DNA from: an uncultured Clostridia bacterium
GTDB taxonomy: Bacteria; Bacillota; Clostridia; TANB77; CAG-508
DNA length: 64,000 nucleotides
Assembly (NCBI GenBank): GCA_934133175.1
Contig: CAKPAX010000001.1
Location: forward strand, 33,095-97,094
Direction: 5' to 3'
Both the position numbers and the translations under genes were made by a program. Under the pieces are notes generated by a model, which worked only from the letters and a program-made list of their open reading frames with translations, was not told the DNA's origin and did not search any database. The stretch's first letter is position 1. Each line of letters opens with the position of its first letter. Of this stretch, positions 9,606 through 18,776 are shown piece after piece.

Positions 9606-10535
9606 ATGAAAAAAATTGCTGTATTAATACCATGTTATAACGAAGAGCTTACAGTAGAAAAAGTTATAAAAGATTTTAAAAGAGAGCTCCCAGAAGCGGA
9701 TATATATGTTTATGATAATAATTCGAAAGATAAAACAGCAGAAATTGCAAAAAATGCAGGAGCAATTGTAAAACATGAATATAGACAAGGAAAAGGAAAT
9801 GTTGTAAGAACAATGTTTATGGACATTGATGCTGACATATATGTTATGGTAGATGGGGATGACACTTATCCAGCAGAAGAAGTTCATAAGCTTATAAAAC
9901 CAATTGAAGAAGAAAGAGCGGATATGGTTATAGGTGATAGACTAACAAATGGAACATATCAAAAAGAGAATAAAAGACATTTTCATGAATTTGGTAATAA
10001 TTTAGTTAGAAAATCTATAAATGTATTATTTAATACAAAATTAAAAGATATAATGACAGGATATAGAGTATTTAATAAAAAATTTGTAAAAAATATGCCT
10101 GTATTAAGCCCAAAATTTGAAATAGAAACAGAAATGTCTTTGCACGCATTAGATAAAAAATTTATAATAGAAGAAATTCCAATTGTATATAGAGATAGAC
10201 CAGAAGGAAGTACATCTAAGTTAAATACAATAGGTGATGGAATAAAAGTTGTAAAAACAATAGTAAAAATGTTTAAAGATTATAAACCACTAAAATTTTT
10301 TGGAGTAATTGCAGGAATATTATTTATAATAGGACTAGCCTTTGGAATTCCAGTTATAGTAGAATTCTTTAAAACTAGATATATAACAAAAGTTCCAACA
10401 GCAGTTTTAGCTACAGGAATAATGATTTTATCAGTAATAATAGGACAATGTGGAGTTATATTAGACACAGTTGTTAAACATCATAGAGAATCTTATGAAT
10501 TAAATTTATTAAGATATAAACAATTAGAAAAATAA
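9606..10535 (+). CDS. GtrB-like family 2 glycosyltransferase
   Basis: A 309-residue GT2 protein. The N-terminus (KIAVLIPCYNEELTVEKVI) and VDGDDTYP, a DxD-type motif near residue 83, identify the GT-A domain. Two C-terminal helices (about 232-252 and 265-288) anchor it in the membrane. Enzymes of this type load a sugar onto undecaprenyl phosphate. The gene begins immediately after the GT-C-like membrane protein and precedes a GtrA-like gene, a classic three-gene order in which GtrB makes the lipid-linked sugar, GtrA assists flipping and the GT-C enzyme transfers it. Its specificity is not evident from sequence. Confidence 0.85.
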   Translation: MKKIAVLIPCYNEELTVEKVIKDFKRELPEADIYVYDNNSKDKTAEIAKNAGAIVKHEYRQGKGNVVRTMFMDIDADIYVMVDGDDTYPAEEVHKLIKPIEEERADMVIGDRLTNGTYQKENKRHFHEFGNNLVRKSINVLFNTKLKDIMTGYRVFNKKFVKNMPVLSPKFEIETEMSLHALDKKFIIEEIPIVYRDRPEGSTSKLNTIGDGIKVVKTIVKMFKDYKPLKFFGVIAGILFIIGLAFGIPVIVEFFKTRYITKVPTAVLATGIMILSVIIGQCGVILDTVVKHHRESYELNLLRYKQLEK

Positions 10536-10557
10536 AAAACATTGAAAGGAAAACAAA

Positions 10558-10989
10558 ATGAAAAAAATAATTGAATTAATAAAAGCACTATGTATAAAAT
10601 ATAAAGAATTAATAATGTATGGGATAATGGGAGTGCTATCAACAATTGTAAATATCGCATCATTTACTATATTTGAGAAAGTATTTGGAATTCCAGCATT
10701 AATTAGTAATGTAATAGCTTGGATTATAACTGTAATCTTTGCATATATAACAAACAAATTATATGTATTTGAAAGTAAAAGCTTTAAAAGAGATGTATTA
10801 ATAAAGGAAATTTTATCATTCACATCTGCAAGAATATTCTCATTATTATTAGAAGAAGCAATACTATATGTATTAATTGATTTAATGAATGTAAACTCAA
10901 TAATAACAAAAATATTCTCAAACATAGTAGTTATAATAGTAAATTATATTTTGAGTAAATTAGTTATATTTAAAAAAGACAAAAAATAA
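10558..10989 (+). CDS. GtrA family membrane protein (candidate lipid-linked sugar flippase)
   Basis: A 143-residue protein with four predicted membrane helices and the GtrA signatures LIMYGIMGVLSTIVN at the start and ANVIAW/TNKLYVFE-type segments in the middle (here SNVIAWIITVIFAYITNKLYVFES). GtrA proteins are thought to move undecaprenyl-phosphate-linked sugars across the membrane. Its position after a GtrB-like enzyme and a polytopic GT-C candidate supports that role. A GAAAGGAAAAC ribosome site precedes the ATG. It is followed after 15 nt by a pilin-like gene, so the surface protein might be co-transcribed with, or a substrate of, this glycosylation system; that last point is conjecture. 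Confidence 0.8.
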   Translation: MKKIIELIKALCIKYKELIMYGIMGVLSTIVNIASFTIFEKVFGIPALISNVIAWIITVIFAYITNKLYVFESKSFKRDVLIKEILSFTSARIFSLLLEEAILYVLIDLMNVNSIITKIFSNIVVIIVNYILSKLVIFKKDKK

Positions 10990-11004
10990 AAGGAGGAAAA
11001 ATAG

Positions 11005-12697
11005 ATGAAACAAAAGAATAAAATTTTTGAAAGTGGAATTACATTAATAGCATTAGTTATAACAATAATAGTTTTGCTAATACTTGCAGGTGTTACAATA
11101 AATATGTTGACTGGTGAAAATGGTATATTAAAACAAGCAACAAATGCAAAAGATGTATCAGAAAAATCAGAATTTGAAGAACAAGTAAGATTATCAGTAA
11201 TAGCTTCAAAAATGAATAATTCAGCAAGAATTAATTTGGATGAACTAGATACAGAATTAAAAAAAATAAGTGGAGTTACAGAGAAAAATATAAATAAACA
11301 AGGTGAAAACGGCAAATTACCATGGATAGTAACTAAAGGAAAAAATTCTGTAACAATACAACCAGAAGAAAACACAGATGAAAAAAATTCAAGTGAAGAT
11401 AAAGGTGATGTAGAAGAGGGATGGGTGAATGAGCCTAAATTAATTACTGGAATGACACCAATTTATTGGGATGAGAATAACACTGAAATAATAGTGACAG
11501 AAAGTAATAAAGATAAATGGTATAATTATAAACAAAAAAGATGGGCCAATGCTAAAACAGAAGATGGGAGTTATTGGGTATGGATACCAAGATATGAATA
11601 TTCTATAGATTCAAATACTAAAAAAATAAATATAAAATTTATAAAAACCACTCAAACAACAGTGGATGATAATTATACATATATTCATCCGGCATTTAGA
11701 AATGGAACTTTAACAAATTTTCAAAATGGTGAATGGGATGAAGAAATACCCGGATTTTGGGTAGCAAAATATTCAGCAGGTTTTCAGAGTTGTTCAACAG
11801 ATATAAATGGAAATAATATAAATGAAACAGATACAATTAAGTATTCAACTTCTAAATATACAGGTTTTAGTAATTCTTGTAAAACAAATGCATTAGGGCA
11901 AAATCTGACAGAAGAAGGAAATGAAAAAATATCATATCCGGTATTTAAACCTTTAACTTATTCTTATAATAATATAAGTGTAGGAGATTGTTATACAATA
12001 TCACAAGAAATTGACAGTGCAGTATCATTTTATGGTTTAAGTGGATATAATAATTCAAGTCATTTGATGAAAAATAGCGAATGGGGAGCGGTAGTATATT
12101 TAACACAGAGTAGTTATGGAAGAAATGGTACGGAAGTAACAATAAATAGTAGAAATTTAAGTGATTTAGATTCTAAATTAATATATACAGTAACTGGATA
12201 TGCTGGAAATACAGCTTTGGGAACAGATGCAAGTAGTACGAGTGATATGAGTCGGAGTATTTGATTTAAATGGTGGAGTATGGGAAAGAATGGCAAGTTA
12301 TGTATCAAATGGAAATCAAAATTTAGGCACATATGGATCATCATTTGTGAATACAATACCAAACCCAGAAGCTTATAAAACTTTAAGTAATAAATATATT
12401 ACAGTTTATCCATATAATTCTTCTAGTGATACAATACTTGAAAATTGGAGAACTTATAGTAATTTGAAGTATGGATATGGTGATTCAATATTAGAAGTAT
12501 CAAAAATTATAGAAGAAAAAACTGAAAATTGGAATGGAAAAATAATAAATTATGCATACTCAGAGTGGCCATTTTTTGCTTATGGTGGAATAGAAGATGA
12601 TGACAATTCAAGTGCAGATATGTTTGGATTGGCATGTACTTATGGAGGTCCACATATTACTCGTGGATTTCGCGTATGTTTAACATTTGAAGAATAA
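11005..12697 (+). CDS. Pilin-like surface protein with FGE/C-type-lectin-like domain, interrupted by a +1 shift at CGG
   Basis: Read as one gene of about 563 residues in two frames: 11005-12252, then 12254-12697 after skipping the C at 12253. The N-terminus (GITLIALVITIIVLLILAG) is a pilin-like hydrophobic helix after a short basic leader, but it lacks the Glu5 of true type IV pilins. A WYNYKQKRWANA...YWVWIPRYEY module (about residues 168-197) recurs in the gene at 50433. The C-terminal domain resembles formylglycine-generating-enzyme/C-type-lectin folds: SEWGAVVYL, GVFDLNGGVWERM, final RGFRV. The frame breaks within GVFDLNGG: the paralogue at 49742 has GVYQMADGIWEY there with Gly encoded by GGG, so the skipped base yields exactly the expected Gly. 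Without the shift, translation stops two codons after CGG. Confidence 0.75.
12253..12256 (+). other. Candidate +1 frameshift site CGGA (1 of 4)
   Basis: In-frame CGG after AGT. Zero frame reads CGG AGT ATT TGA; skipping C gives GGA GTA TTT GAT and restores a conserved domain. Confidence 0.7.
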
Positions 12698-12733
12698 AAA
12701 ATAGTACCTATTTAAAAGGTACTATTTTTTTGT
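12698..12733 (+). terminator. Bidirectional hairpin terminator
   Basis: A 12-bp stem, AAAATAGTACCT (12698-12709) with AGGTACTATTTT (12717-12728), with a T-run on the plus side and an A-run on the other, so it can also end the minus-strand Cys-peptide transcript. Confidence 0.8.
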
Positions 12734-12737
12734 TTGA

Positions 12738-12854
12738 TTAGCAACATCCTTTATTGCCACCACAACAACAGCATATTAATAATATAAGAATTATTATCCA
12801 GCAGCAGTCATCACCAAATCCAAAACCGCATCCGCATCCTCTGTTTTCAGGCAT
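12738..12854 (-). CDS. 38-residue Cys/Gly-rich membrane peptide
   Basis: A minus-strand ORF from ATG at 12854 behind a strong AGGGGG site (12862-12867). The 38-residue product has a short head with CGCGFGFG and DDCC, a hydrophobic core WIIILILLI and a CCCCGG...GCC tail; nine of 38 residues are Cys. It resembles in style the tiny Cys/Gly-rich peptides found in spore formers, several of which are sporulation products, but I cannot assign a family. A second peptide of the same design is encoded 39 nt upstream on the same strand, which supports both being real genes. Confidence 0.6.
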   Translation of the reverse strand: MPENRGCGCGFGFGDDCCWIIILILLICCCCGGNKGCC

Positions 12855-12893
12855 AAGAAAACCCCCTTTCCTAAAAAGTATTATTCTTTTCAA

Positions 12894-13007
12894 TTAACAG
12901 CAAGAGTTATTGTTATTGCAACAACAACCTCTGTTGCCACAGCCACCACAGAAAAGAAGTAAGAAAAGAATAATGAACCAAAGAATTTCATCATTACAGC
13001 AACACAT
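12894..13007 (-). CDS. 37-residue Cys-rich membrane peptide, paralogous in design to the next
   Basis: A minus-strand ORF from ATG at 13007, with a perfect AAGGAGG ribosome site (around 13016-13022 on the plus strand). The product begins MCCCNDE, has a hydrophobic core LWFIILFLLLF and ends with CGGCG, CCC and SCC clusters; nine of 37 residues are Cys. The head-helix-Cys/Gly tail layout matches the peptide encoded at 12738-12854, so the pair is probably one small operon. About 55 nt upstream, CATACAAA (plus 13061-13068) resembles the -10 of sporulation sigma-E promoters, but I see no good -35. Possible roles are a coat or envelope peptide, or metal or redox binding. Confidence 0.6.
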   Translation of the reverse strand: MCCCNDEILWFIILFLLLFCGGCGNRGCCCNNNNSCC

Positions 13008-13192
13008 AAGTAAGTACCTCCTTGAAAAAATATTTAAGTTTAATCTTTTGTTTGTGTTCCTTTGTATGATATATAATATGAATTCTTAAAAATTTTGTTA
13101 CAAATTTTAAATAATGTTGATAAATAAAAAATTGTATGTTAGAATTTCTTTATAAAAAGTATATTAAATAAAATTTTATTAGGGAGAAATAG

Positions 13193-13741
13193 ATGTTAAA
13201 AAGAGAAAGTAGTGAAATTTTACATGATATTAAAGTAGAAATTCCTGAATTTGAAAAAGATGAGTTGTTAGAATATACAAAATGGGCTATTCCATCATTA
13301 TATGAGTCATTAAGAGATAATGAAAAAATAGTTTTGAATTGTAATAATGAAGTGATAAATAAAATTAATTCTGAAAAAGAAAGTTACAGAGTAACGAAAA
13401 ATATAGATAAAGTAACTGTTCAATATGCCGATTTATTTGATTATCTTAATATAAATAGTGAAAAGTATATAAAAGTTTATATTTCTTTATATTTTTATGA
13501 TGATGTAAATAATAATATTGATAAAGATTGTGAAAAAGATAAATATTGGAATGATACATGGATTATTACATATAAGATAAATGGTGGAAAAACAAAAGAC
13601 AATTGCAATTGTAGTAATTGTGGTTCAGTCATGAAATATAATCTTCAAAATAATATATTTGAATGTGAATATTGTGGAAATGTAATTCATATAAATTCAA
13701 ATTTAAAATGGGAAATTGTTGACATTCAAGTAATAATGTAA
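13193..13741 (+). CDS. Tim44-like domain protein with C-terminal zinc ribbon
   Basis: A 182-residue protein with no signal peptide or membrane helix, behind AGGGAGAA. The middle (TVQYADLFDYL...YIKVYISLYFYD...YWNDTWIITYK) resembles the Tim44-like fold of bacterial proteins whose C-terminus carries a zinc ribbon. Here the ribbon is CNCSNCGS...CEYCGN, two CxxC pairs, followed by a KWEIVDIQVI tail that also matches that family. In bacteria the family often accompanies membrane or stress proteins; its exact function is unknown. It lies just upstream of mutL, which has its own ribosome site. Confidence in the family assignment is moderate. Confidence 0.5.
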   Translation: MLKRESSEILHDIKVEIPEFEKDELLEYTKWAIPSLYESLRDNEKIVLNCNNEVINKINSEKESYRVTKNIDKVTVQYADLFDYLNINSEKYIKVYISLYFYDDVNNNIDKDCEKDKYWNDTWIITYKINGGKTKDNCNCSNCGSVMKYNLQNNIFECEYCGNVIHINSNLKWEIVDIQVIM

Positions 13742-13793
13742 CAAAGATGATATATGTTGAAAAATTGTACAAATGCAAAATTGGAGGAAAAAA

Positions 13794-16028
13794 ATGGGAA
13801 ATATAGTTTTATTAGATGATTTAACAATAAATAAAATAGCAGCAGGAGAAGTTATAGAAAGACCTGCTTCTGTAATAAAAGAGATGATAGAAAACTCAAT
13901 TGATGCAGGAGCGAAGAATATAACAGTAGAAATTAAAAATGGTGGAATATCATATATAAGAGTAACTGATGATGGAAAAGGAATTGCAAGTGATGATCTG
14001 GAAATTGCATTTGAAAGGCATGCAACAAGTAAAATTAGATGTGCGGATGATTTAGAAAATGTAAAATCTATGGGATTTAGAGGTGAAGCTTTAGCTAGTA
14101 TTGCAGCTATAGCTAATGTTGAATTGGTATCAAAAACAAATAGCCAAGAGACAGGATATAAAATAACCGTAGAAGGTGGAAAAGTATTAAACAAAGAAGA
14201 AATTGGATGTCCTACAGGAACTACAATTACGGTGAAAAATTTATTTTTTAATACGCCAGTAAGATATAAATTCTTAAAAAAAGATTATACAGAATCAGGA
14301 TATATAGAAGATGCAATTACAAGAATTGCTTTAGTTAATCCTAATATATCATTTAAATTAATAAATACTGGAAAGACAGTAATTCAAACAAATGGTAACG
14401 GAGATTTAAAAACAGTTGTATATAGTATATATGGAAAAGACGTTGCAGATGGAATATTAAATGTTAACTATAATTATGAAGATATTAATATTGTGGGAGT
14501 AGTAGGAAAACCAGAAATAGCGAGATCTAATAGATCAAATCAATTATTTTTTGTAAATAAAAGATATATAAAAGATAAAACTCTATCTTCAGCAACAGAA
14601 CAAGCTTTTAAAGGTATGCTTCCGATTGGAAAATTTGGTTTTGTAGTTTTAGATTTAGAAATGGATCCAAGTAAAGTAGATGTTAATGTACACCCAGCAA
14701 AATTAGAAGTAAGATTTGAAGATGAAAATAAAGTATTTAAAGCAATATATCACGCTATAAAAGATACATTACTAAAATCTGAATTGGTAGCAAATACAAC
14801 TAAAGAAAGTGTAGTTGAAGATGTTACAAAGAGAATAGAAACAATTAATGATGAAAAAAAATTAGAAGAGAAAATTCAATTAAAAGAAAATAAAGATGAA
14901 CCAAGCTTATTTAAAAGAATAGAAGAAATAAATAAAAAGAATGAAGAAAAAAGTGCATTAGTTAATATTCCAAAAGTAGATATACCAGAATCTACAGAAA
15001 ATATATTAAATCAATTAAAACAATTACAAGAAAAATTAAAAAAAGAGACTGAAGAAAATAAGAAAAAAGAAAAAATTGAAATTGAAGAACATGAAAGACT
15101 AGAAGAAAAGGAAGAAAAAATAAAAGAAACAGAAGAAGAAAAAGAGAATGTAATTGTTGATGAAATAAAAGAAAAAAATGAAAATGGTGAGACAGAAAGA
15201 AAAGAAGAGACACCAAGTGAAATTGCTAAAAATGAAGAATTTAAAAAACTAAAAGAACAAATAGATATGCTAAGAAAAGCGGAAGAACAGGAAACAGAAA
15301 ATTTTGATCAAATGTATGAAAAAACTTTTGGAAATAAACCAATAGGAATTATTCAAGAAGAAAAAGAAGCGGAAAAACAAATTGATGCCGAAGACATTTT
15401 TGAAAACACTGAAAATGTTTCTGTATTTGAAGATATTGAGGAATATAATAAACCAACATATAAATTTATAGGAATAGCATTTAAAACATATATTATTCTT
15501 GAGATGAATAAGGAGATGTATATATTAGATCAACATGCTGCTCATGAGAGAATTATGTATGAACAAATAAAGAAAAATTATTATAATAATTCTACAAAAG
15601 ACTCACAGATGTTACTTTTACCAGATGTGATAACATTAACACATAAAGAGATGGATATTGCAAAGGAAAATATGGACATGTTTAGAAGGGCTGGATTTAC
15701 TTTAGAAGAATTTGGAGAAAATACAATAAAATTATCAGGAGTTCCAAATATATGTGTTGATTTGAATACTAAAGAATTATTTTTAGAAACTCTTGATGAA
15801 ATAAATACTGTTGCAAGAACTGCAAAACAAGAAAAAGAAGAAAAATTTATAGCAACAGTTGCATGTAAAGCAGCAGTTAAAGCTAATATGGCGTTAACAA
15901 AAGAAGAAGTGGATAGTTTAATGGATCAATTATTAAAATTACCTAATCCATTCACATGTCCGCATGGAAGACCAACAGCAATAAAAATGACGAAATATGA
16001 TATCGAAAGAAAATTTGCAAGAAAATAG
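13794..16028 (+). CDS. mutL: DNA mismatch repair protein MutL
   Basis: A 744-residue protein starting at ATG 13794 behind TTGGAGG; the in-frame ATG at 13773 precedes that site. The N-terminal GHKL ATPase has all motifs (ENSIDAGA, DDGKGI, GFRGEALASI), followed by the transducer domain (NVHPAKLEVRF). An unusually charged Glu/Lys linker spans about residues 340-545. The C-terminal domain retains the endonuclease motifs DQHAAHERIMYE (near residue 578), ACKAAVK and CPHGRPT, so this is a nicking-type MutL as in Gram-positives without MutH. No mutS is visible. It is followed by a small membrane protein and miaA, matching the common mutL-miaA order. Confidence 0.97.
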   Translation: MGNIVLLDDLTINKIAAGEVIERPASVIKEMIENSIDAGAKNITVEIKNGGISYIRVTDDGKGIASDDLEIAFERHATSKIRCADDLENVKSMGFRGEALASIAAIANVELVSKTNSQETGYKITVEGGKVLNKEEIGCPTGTTITVKNLFFNTPVRYKFLKKDYTESGYIEDAITRIALVNPNISFKLINTGKTVIQTNGNGDLKTVVYSIYGKDVADGILNVNYNYEDINIVGVVGKPEIARSNRSNQLFFVNKRYIKDKTLSSATEQAFKGMLPIGKFGFVVLDLEMDPSKVDVNVHPAKLEVRFEDENKVFKAIYHAIKDTLLKSELVANTTKESVVEDVTKRIETINDEKKLEEKIQLKENKDEPSLFKRIEEINKKNEEKSALVNIPKVDIPESTENILNQLKQLQEKLKKETEENKKKEKIEIEEHERLEEKEEKIKETEEEKENVIVDEIKEKNENGETERKEETPSEIAKNEEFKKLKEQIDMLRKAEEQETENFDQMYEKTFGNKPIGIIQEEKEAEKQIDAEDIFENTENVSVFEDIEEYNKPTYKFIGIAFKTYIILEMNKEMYILDQHAAHERIMYEQIKKNYYNNSTKDSQMLLLPDVITLTHKEMDIAKENMDMFRRAGFTLEEFGENTIKLSGVPNICVDLNTKELFLETLDEINTVARTAKQEKEEKFIATVACKAAVKANMALTKEEVDSLMDQLLKLPNPFTCPHGRPTAIKMTKYDIERKFARK

Positions 16029-16036
16029 AGGTTAAA

Positions 16037-16468
16037 ATGATAGTTATAATTTCAATAATTACAATAATATTATTTGCAGTTTTAATAGCTTGTACATGGC
16101 ATGAATTAGGGGATGTCGAAAATAAAATAAAAATTATATATATAGTTTTGGGATTGTTAATTATAGCGTTTATAACATTAATAGTATTTAATATTTCATC
16201 ATCAAATATTAATTATGAAAAATTAGAAATGAAAAATGATATAAAAAAGATGTTGGTATTAGTTTTTACACCAGTAAATGCATTGTTTTTAATGCCATCA
16301 TTTGCAAAATTATTTGATAAAATAAAAAACAAGGAAATAAAAAGAGAAAAGTTAAAATTTGAAATATTAAAATTGTTAGTAATTTTTATAATAGTTATAA
16401 TTATAGAATATAATTATTTGATAAATACACAATTAGGTATTATGGAAATATATAAAAAACAGAAATAG
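16037..16468 (+). CDS. Small polytopic membrane protein, unknown
   Basis: A 143-residue protein with about four hydrophobic segments (residues 1-19, 33-53, 73-90 and 112-132) separated by short basic loops. I do not recognise the family. It is inserted between mutL and miaA with tight spacing on both sides (8 and 9 nt), and its AGAGGT ribosome site overlaps the mutL stop region, so it is translated as part of the mutL-miaA operon. The sequence gives no indication of a role in repair or tRNA modification. Confidence 0.65.
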   Translation: MIVIISIITIILFAVLIACTWHELGDVENKIKIIYIVLGLLIIAFITLIVFNISSSNINYEKLEMKNDIKKMLVLVFTPVNALFLMPSFAKLFDKIKNKEIKREKLKFEILKLLVIFIIVIIIEYNYLINTQLGIMEIYKKQK

Positions 16469-16477
16469 AGGTGTAAT

Positions 16478-17398
16478 ATGTCAAAACCTAAAGTTATAGT
16501 AATATGTGGACCAACAGCTTCTGGAAAAACAGCATTGTCAATAGAACTTGCTAAACAAATAGATGGTGAGATTATTTCTTGTGATTCTATGCAAATATAC
16601 AAAGATATGAATATAGGAACAGCAAAACCAGATGAAGAAGAAAAACAAGGAATAAAACATTATTTAATGGATTTTGTTTCACCTGATGAAAGATATAGTG
16701 TAGCAGATTTTAAAAGAGATGCAACAAGGGCTATTAAAGAAATATTAAATAAAGGAAAAATGCCAATAATAGTTGGGGGAACAGGGCTTTATGTAGATAG
16801 CCTGATATATGGCATAGAATACAATGAAATAAATGTTGACGAAAAATATAGAAAACAATTAGAAGAAAGAATAAATAAAGAAGGATTTGAAATATTATAT
16901 CAAGAAGCAAAAAAAATAGATCCAATAGCAATTGAAAAAATAAGTCATAATGATAAGAAAAGAATAATGAGAATATTAGAAATATATAAAGCAACTGGAA
17001 AGACAAAAACAGAACAAGAAAAAGAATCTAGAAAAAATGAAGTGGAATTTGATTACAAAGTATTTGCAATTAATATGGATAGAGAAAAGTTGTATGAAAG
17101 AATTAATAAAAGAGTAGACATTATGATTGATAAGGGGTTAATTGAAGAAGTAAAAAGTTTGAAAAGCAAATATAATAAATTTCCTACAGCAATGCAAGGG
17201 TTAGGTTATAAGGAAGTAGTGAAATATTTAGAAAAAGAGTATGACAGGGAAACGATGGTTGATATAATAAAACAAGAAACAAGAAGATATGCCAAAAGGC
17301 AATTAACATGGTTTAGAAAAAATAAACAAACAGTCTGGCTTGATGGATTAAATGATATGCAAAATAATATTGATATTATTTTGGAGGGTATAAATTGA
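16478..17398 (+). CDS. miaA: tRNA dimethylallyltransferase MiaA
   Basis: A 306-residue enzyme that transfers a dimethylallyl group to A37 of tRNAs reading codons that start with U. The P-loop GPTASGKTALSIELA is at residues 10-24, followed by SCDSMQIYKDMNIGTAKP, GGTGLYVDSLIYG and FPTAMQGLGYKE, all hallmarks of MiaA. The length is normal for the family. It is the third gene of the mutL operon, and its stop overlaps the TTG start of the HlyD-like gene. A modified A37 normally improves reading-frame maintenance, which is worth remembering given the frameshift sites elsewhere in this window, although no direct link is shown. Confidence 0.97.
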   Translation: MSKPKVIVICGPTASGKTALSIELAKQIDGEIISCDSMQIYKDMNIGTAKPDEEEKQGIKHYLMDFVSPDERYSVADFKRDATRAIKEILNKGKMPIIVGGTGLYVDSLIYGIEYNEINVDEKYRKQLEERINKEGFEILYQEAKKIDPIAIEKISHNDKKRIMRILEIYKATGKTKTEQEKESRKNEVEFDYKVFAINMDREKLYERINKRVDIMIDKGLIEEVKSLKSKYNKFPTAMQGLGYKEVVKYLEKEYDRETMVDIIKQETRRYAKRQLTWFRKNKQTVWLDGLNDMQNNIDIILEGIN

Positions 17399-18652
17399 AA
17401 GAAAATAATGAAGAAAAAAAGACTAATAAAGTCACCAAAAATAGAATATTGATTTCAATAGTTTTATTAATTATATCTGCATATGTTATTTATGCAATAT
17501 ATCTTTTGATAAAAGATCCTACAGATACTTTTACAGTTGAAGAAGGGACTGTATCGCAAGAAGAAACTGTTGCACGGTTATATAATAAGAGATGAAAAAG
17601 TAATAAAAGGTGAAAATTACAAAAATGGTATGATACAAATAATTTCAGAAGGTAATAGAGTAGCTAAAGGAGAAAATGTTTTTAGGTATTATAGTAAAAA
17701 TGAAAGCAATTTACAGGAAAAAATACAAAAGTTAGATGAAGAAATTCAAACAGCTCTATCAAACGAAAATGACTTGTATTCACCTGATATAAAACAAATA
17801 GAAAAAGAAATTGATGAGAAAACGGAAAAACTAAATGATTTGAATGATATACAAAAAATAGAAGAATATAAAAAAGAAATAAATAAGCTAATTACAAAAA
17901 AGGCAAAAATGGTTGGTGATTTAAGTTCGTCTGGTTCGTATATAAAGAAATTAATAAAAGAAAGAAGCGAATATGAAAATCAATTAAATTCTGGAGCTGA
18001 GTATGTAAAAGCCCCTAATAGTGGGTTAGTATCTTATAAGGTTGATGGATTAGAAGATGTACTTACAACAGAAGATTTTAGCTCATTAACAAAAGAAAAA
18101 CTAGATAATCTTAATATAAAAACTGGAAAGATAATATCAAGTAGTGAAGAAAATGGAAAAATAATTAATAATTTTGAATGCTATATTGCAACTGTATTGA
18201 AAAAAAGAGAAGGGCAAGAAGTAAAAATTGGAACAGCAGCCAAAATAAGATTATCAAGTGGACAAGAATTAAGTACAAAGGTAACATATGTTAGTGAAGA
18301 AAATGATGATTATGTAGTAGTATTTCAGTTAGATGAGTTAACTGATGAATTAATAAATTATAGAAAAATTTCTTTTGATATAGTTTGGTGGAGTTATTCA
18401 GGATTAAAAGTGCCAAATCAGGCAATTGTAGAGGAAAACAACAAAAAATATGTTGTTAGAAATAGAGCAGGATATTTAAGTAAATTGTTAGTAAAAGTTT
18501 TAAAACAAAATGAAAAATATTCATTAGTTACAACATATACATCAGATGAACTAAAAGATATGGGATATAGTAATTCAGAAATTAATTCGTATAAAAAAAT
18601 AACTTTATATGATGAAATTTTATTAAACCCAGATTTAGAAAAAGTTAAATAA
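17395..18652 (+). CDS. HlyD-like membrane-fusion adaptor, interrupted by a +1 shift at CGG
   Basis: Read as one gene of about 418 residues: 17395-17574, then 17576-18652 after skipping the C at 17575. It starts at TTG behind GGAGGG, overlapping the miaA stop. One N-terminal helix (about residues 19-40), then a lipoyl/barrel-sandwich half (GYIIRDEKVIKGENYKNGM), a coiled coil (about 100-200) and a beta-rich C-terminus with KVPNQAIV, the layout of HlyD/RND-type periplasmic adaptors in Clostridia. Related proteins commonly carry a Gly before YIIRDE, exactly where CGGT would supply it. Zero frame stops six codons after CGG and would leave only the anchor. It sits next to sepF, so a wall or division role is possible. 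Confidence 0.75.
17575..17578 (+). other. Candidate +1 frameshift site CGGT (2 of 4)
   Basis: In-frame CGG after GCA. Zero frame reads CGG TTA TAT AAT AAG AGA TGA; skipping C gives GGT TAT ATA ATA AGA GAT GAA, the conserved GYIIRDE. Confidence 0.75.
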
Positions 18653-18706
18653 ATATTACAATAATATTACAAAAATATTAAAAATTGAAAACAATATCAA
18701 AAAGTA

Positions 18707-18735
18707 TTGACAATTATCTAAAAAAGATAGATACT
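18707..18735 (+). promoter_or_regulatory. Promoter for sepF-divIVA
   Basis: TTGACA at 18707-18712, 17 bp, then GATACT at 18730-18735. It lies 42 nt upstream of the sepF start. Confidence 0.5.
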
Positions 18736-18776
18736 TATAGCAAATAAAACGAAGGTAAATTTAGGAGGTTTTTTTA

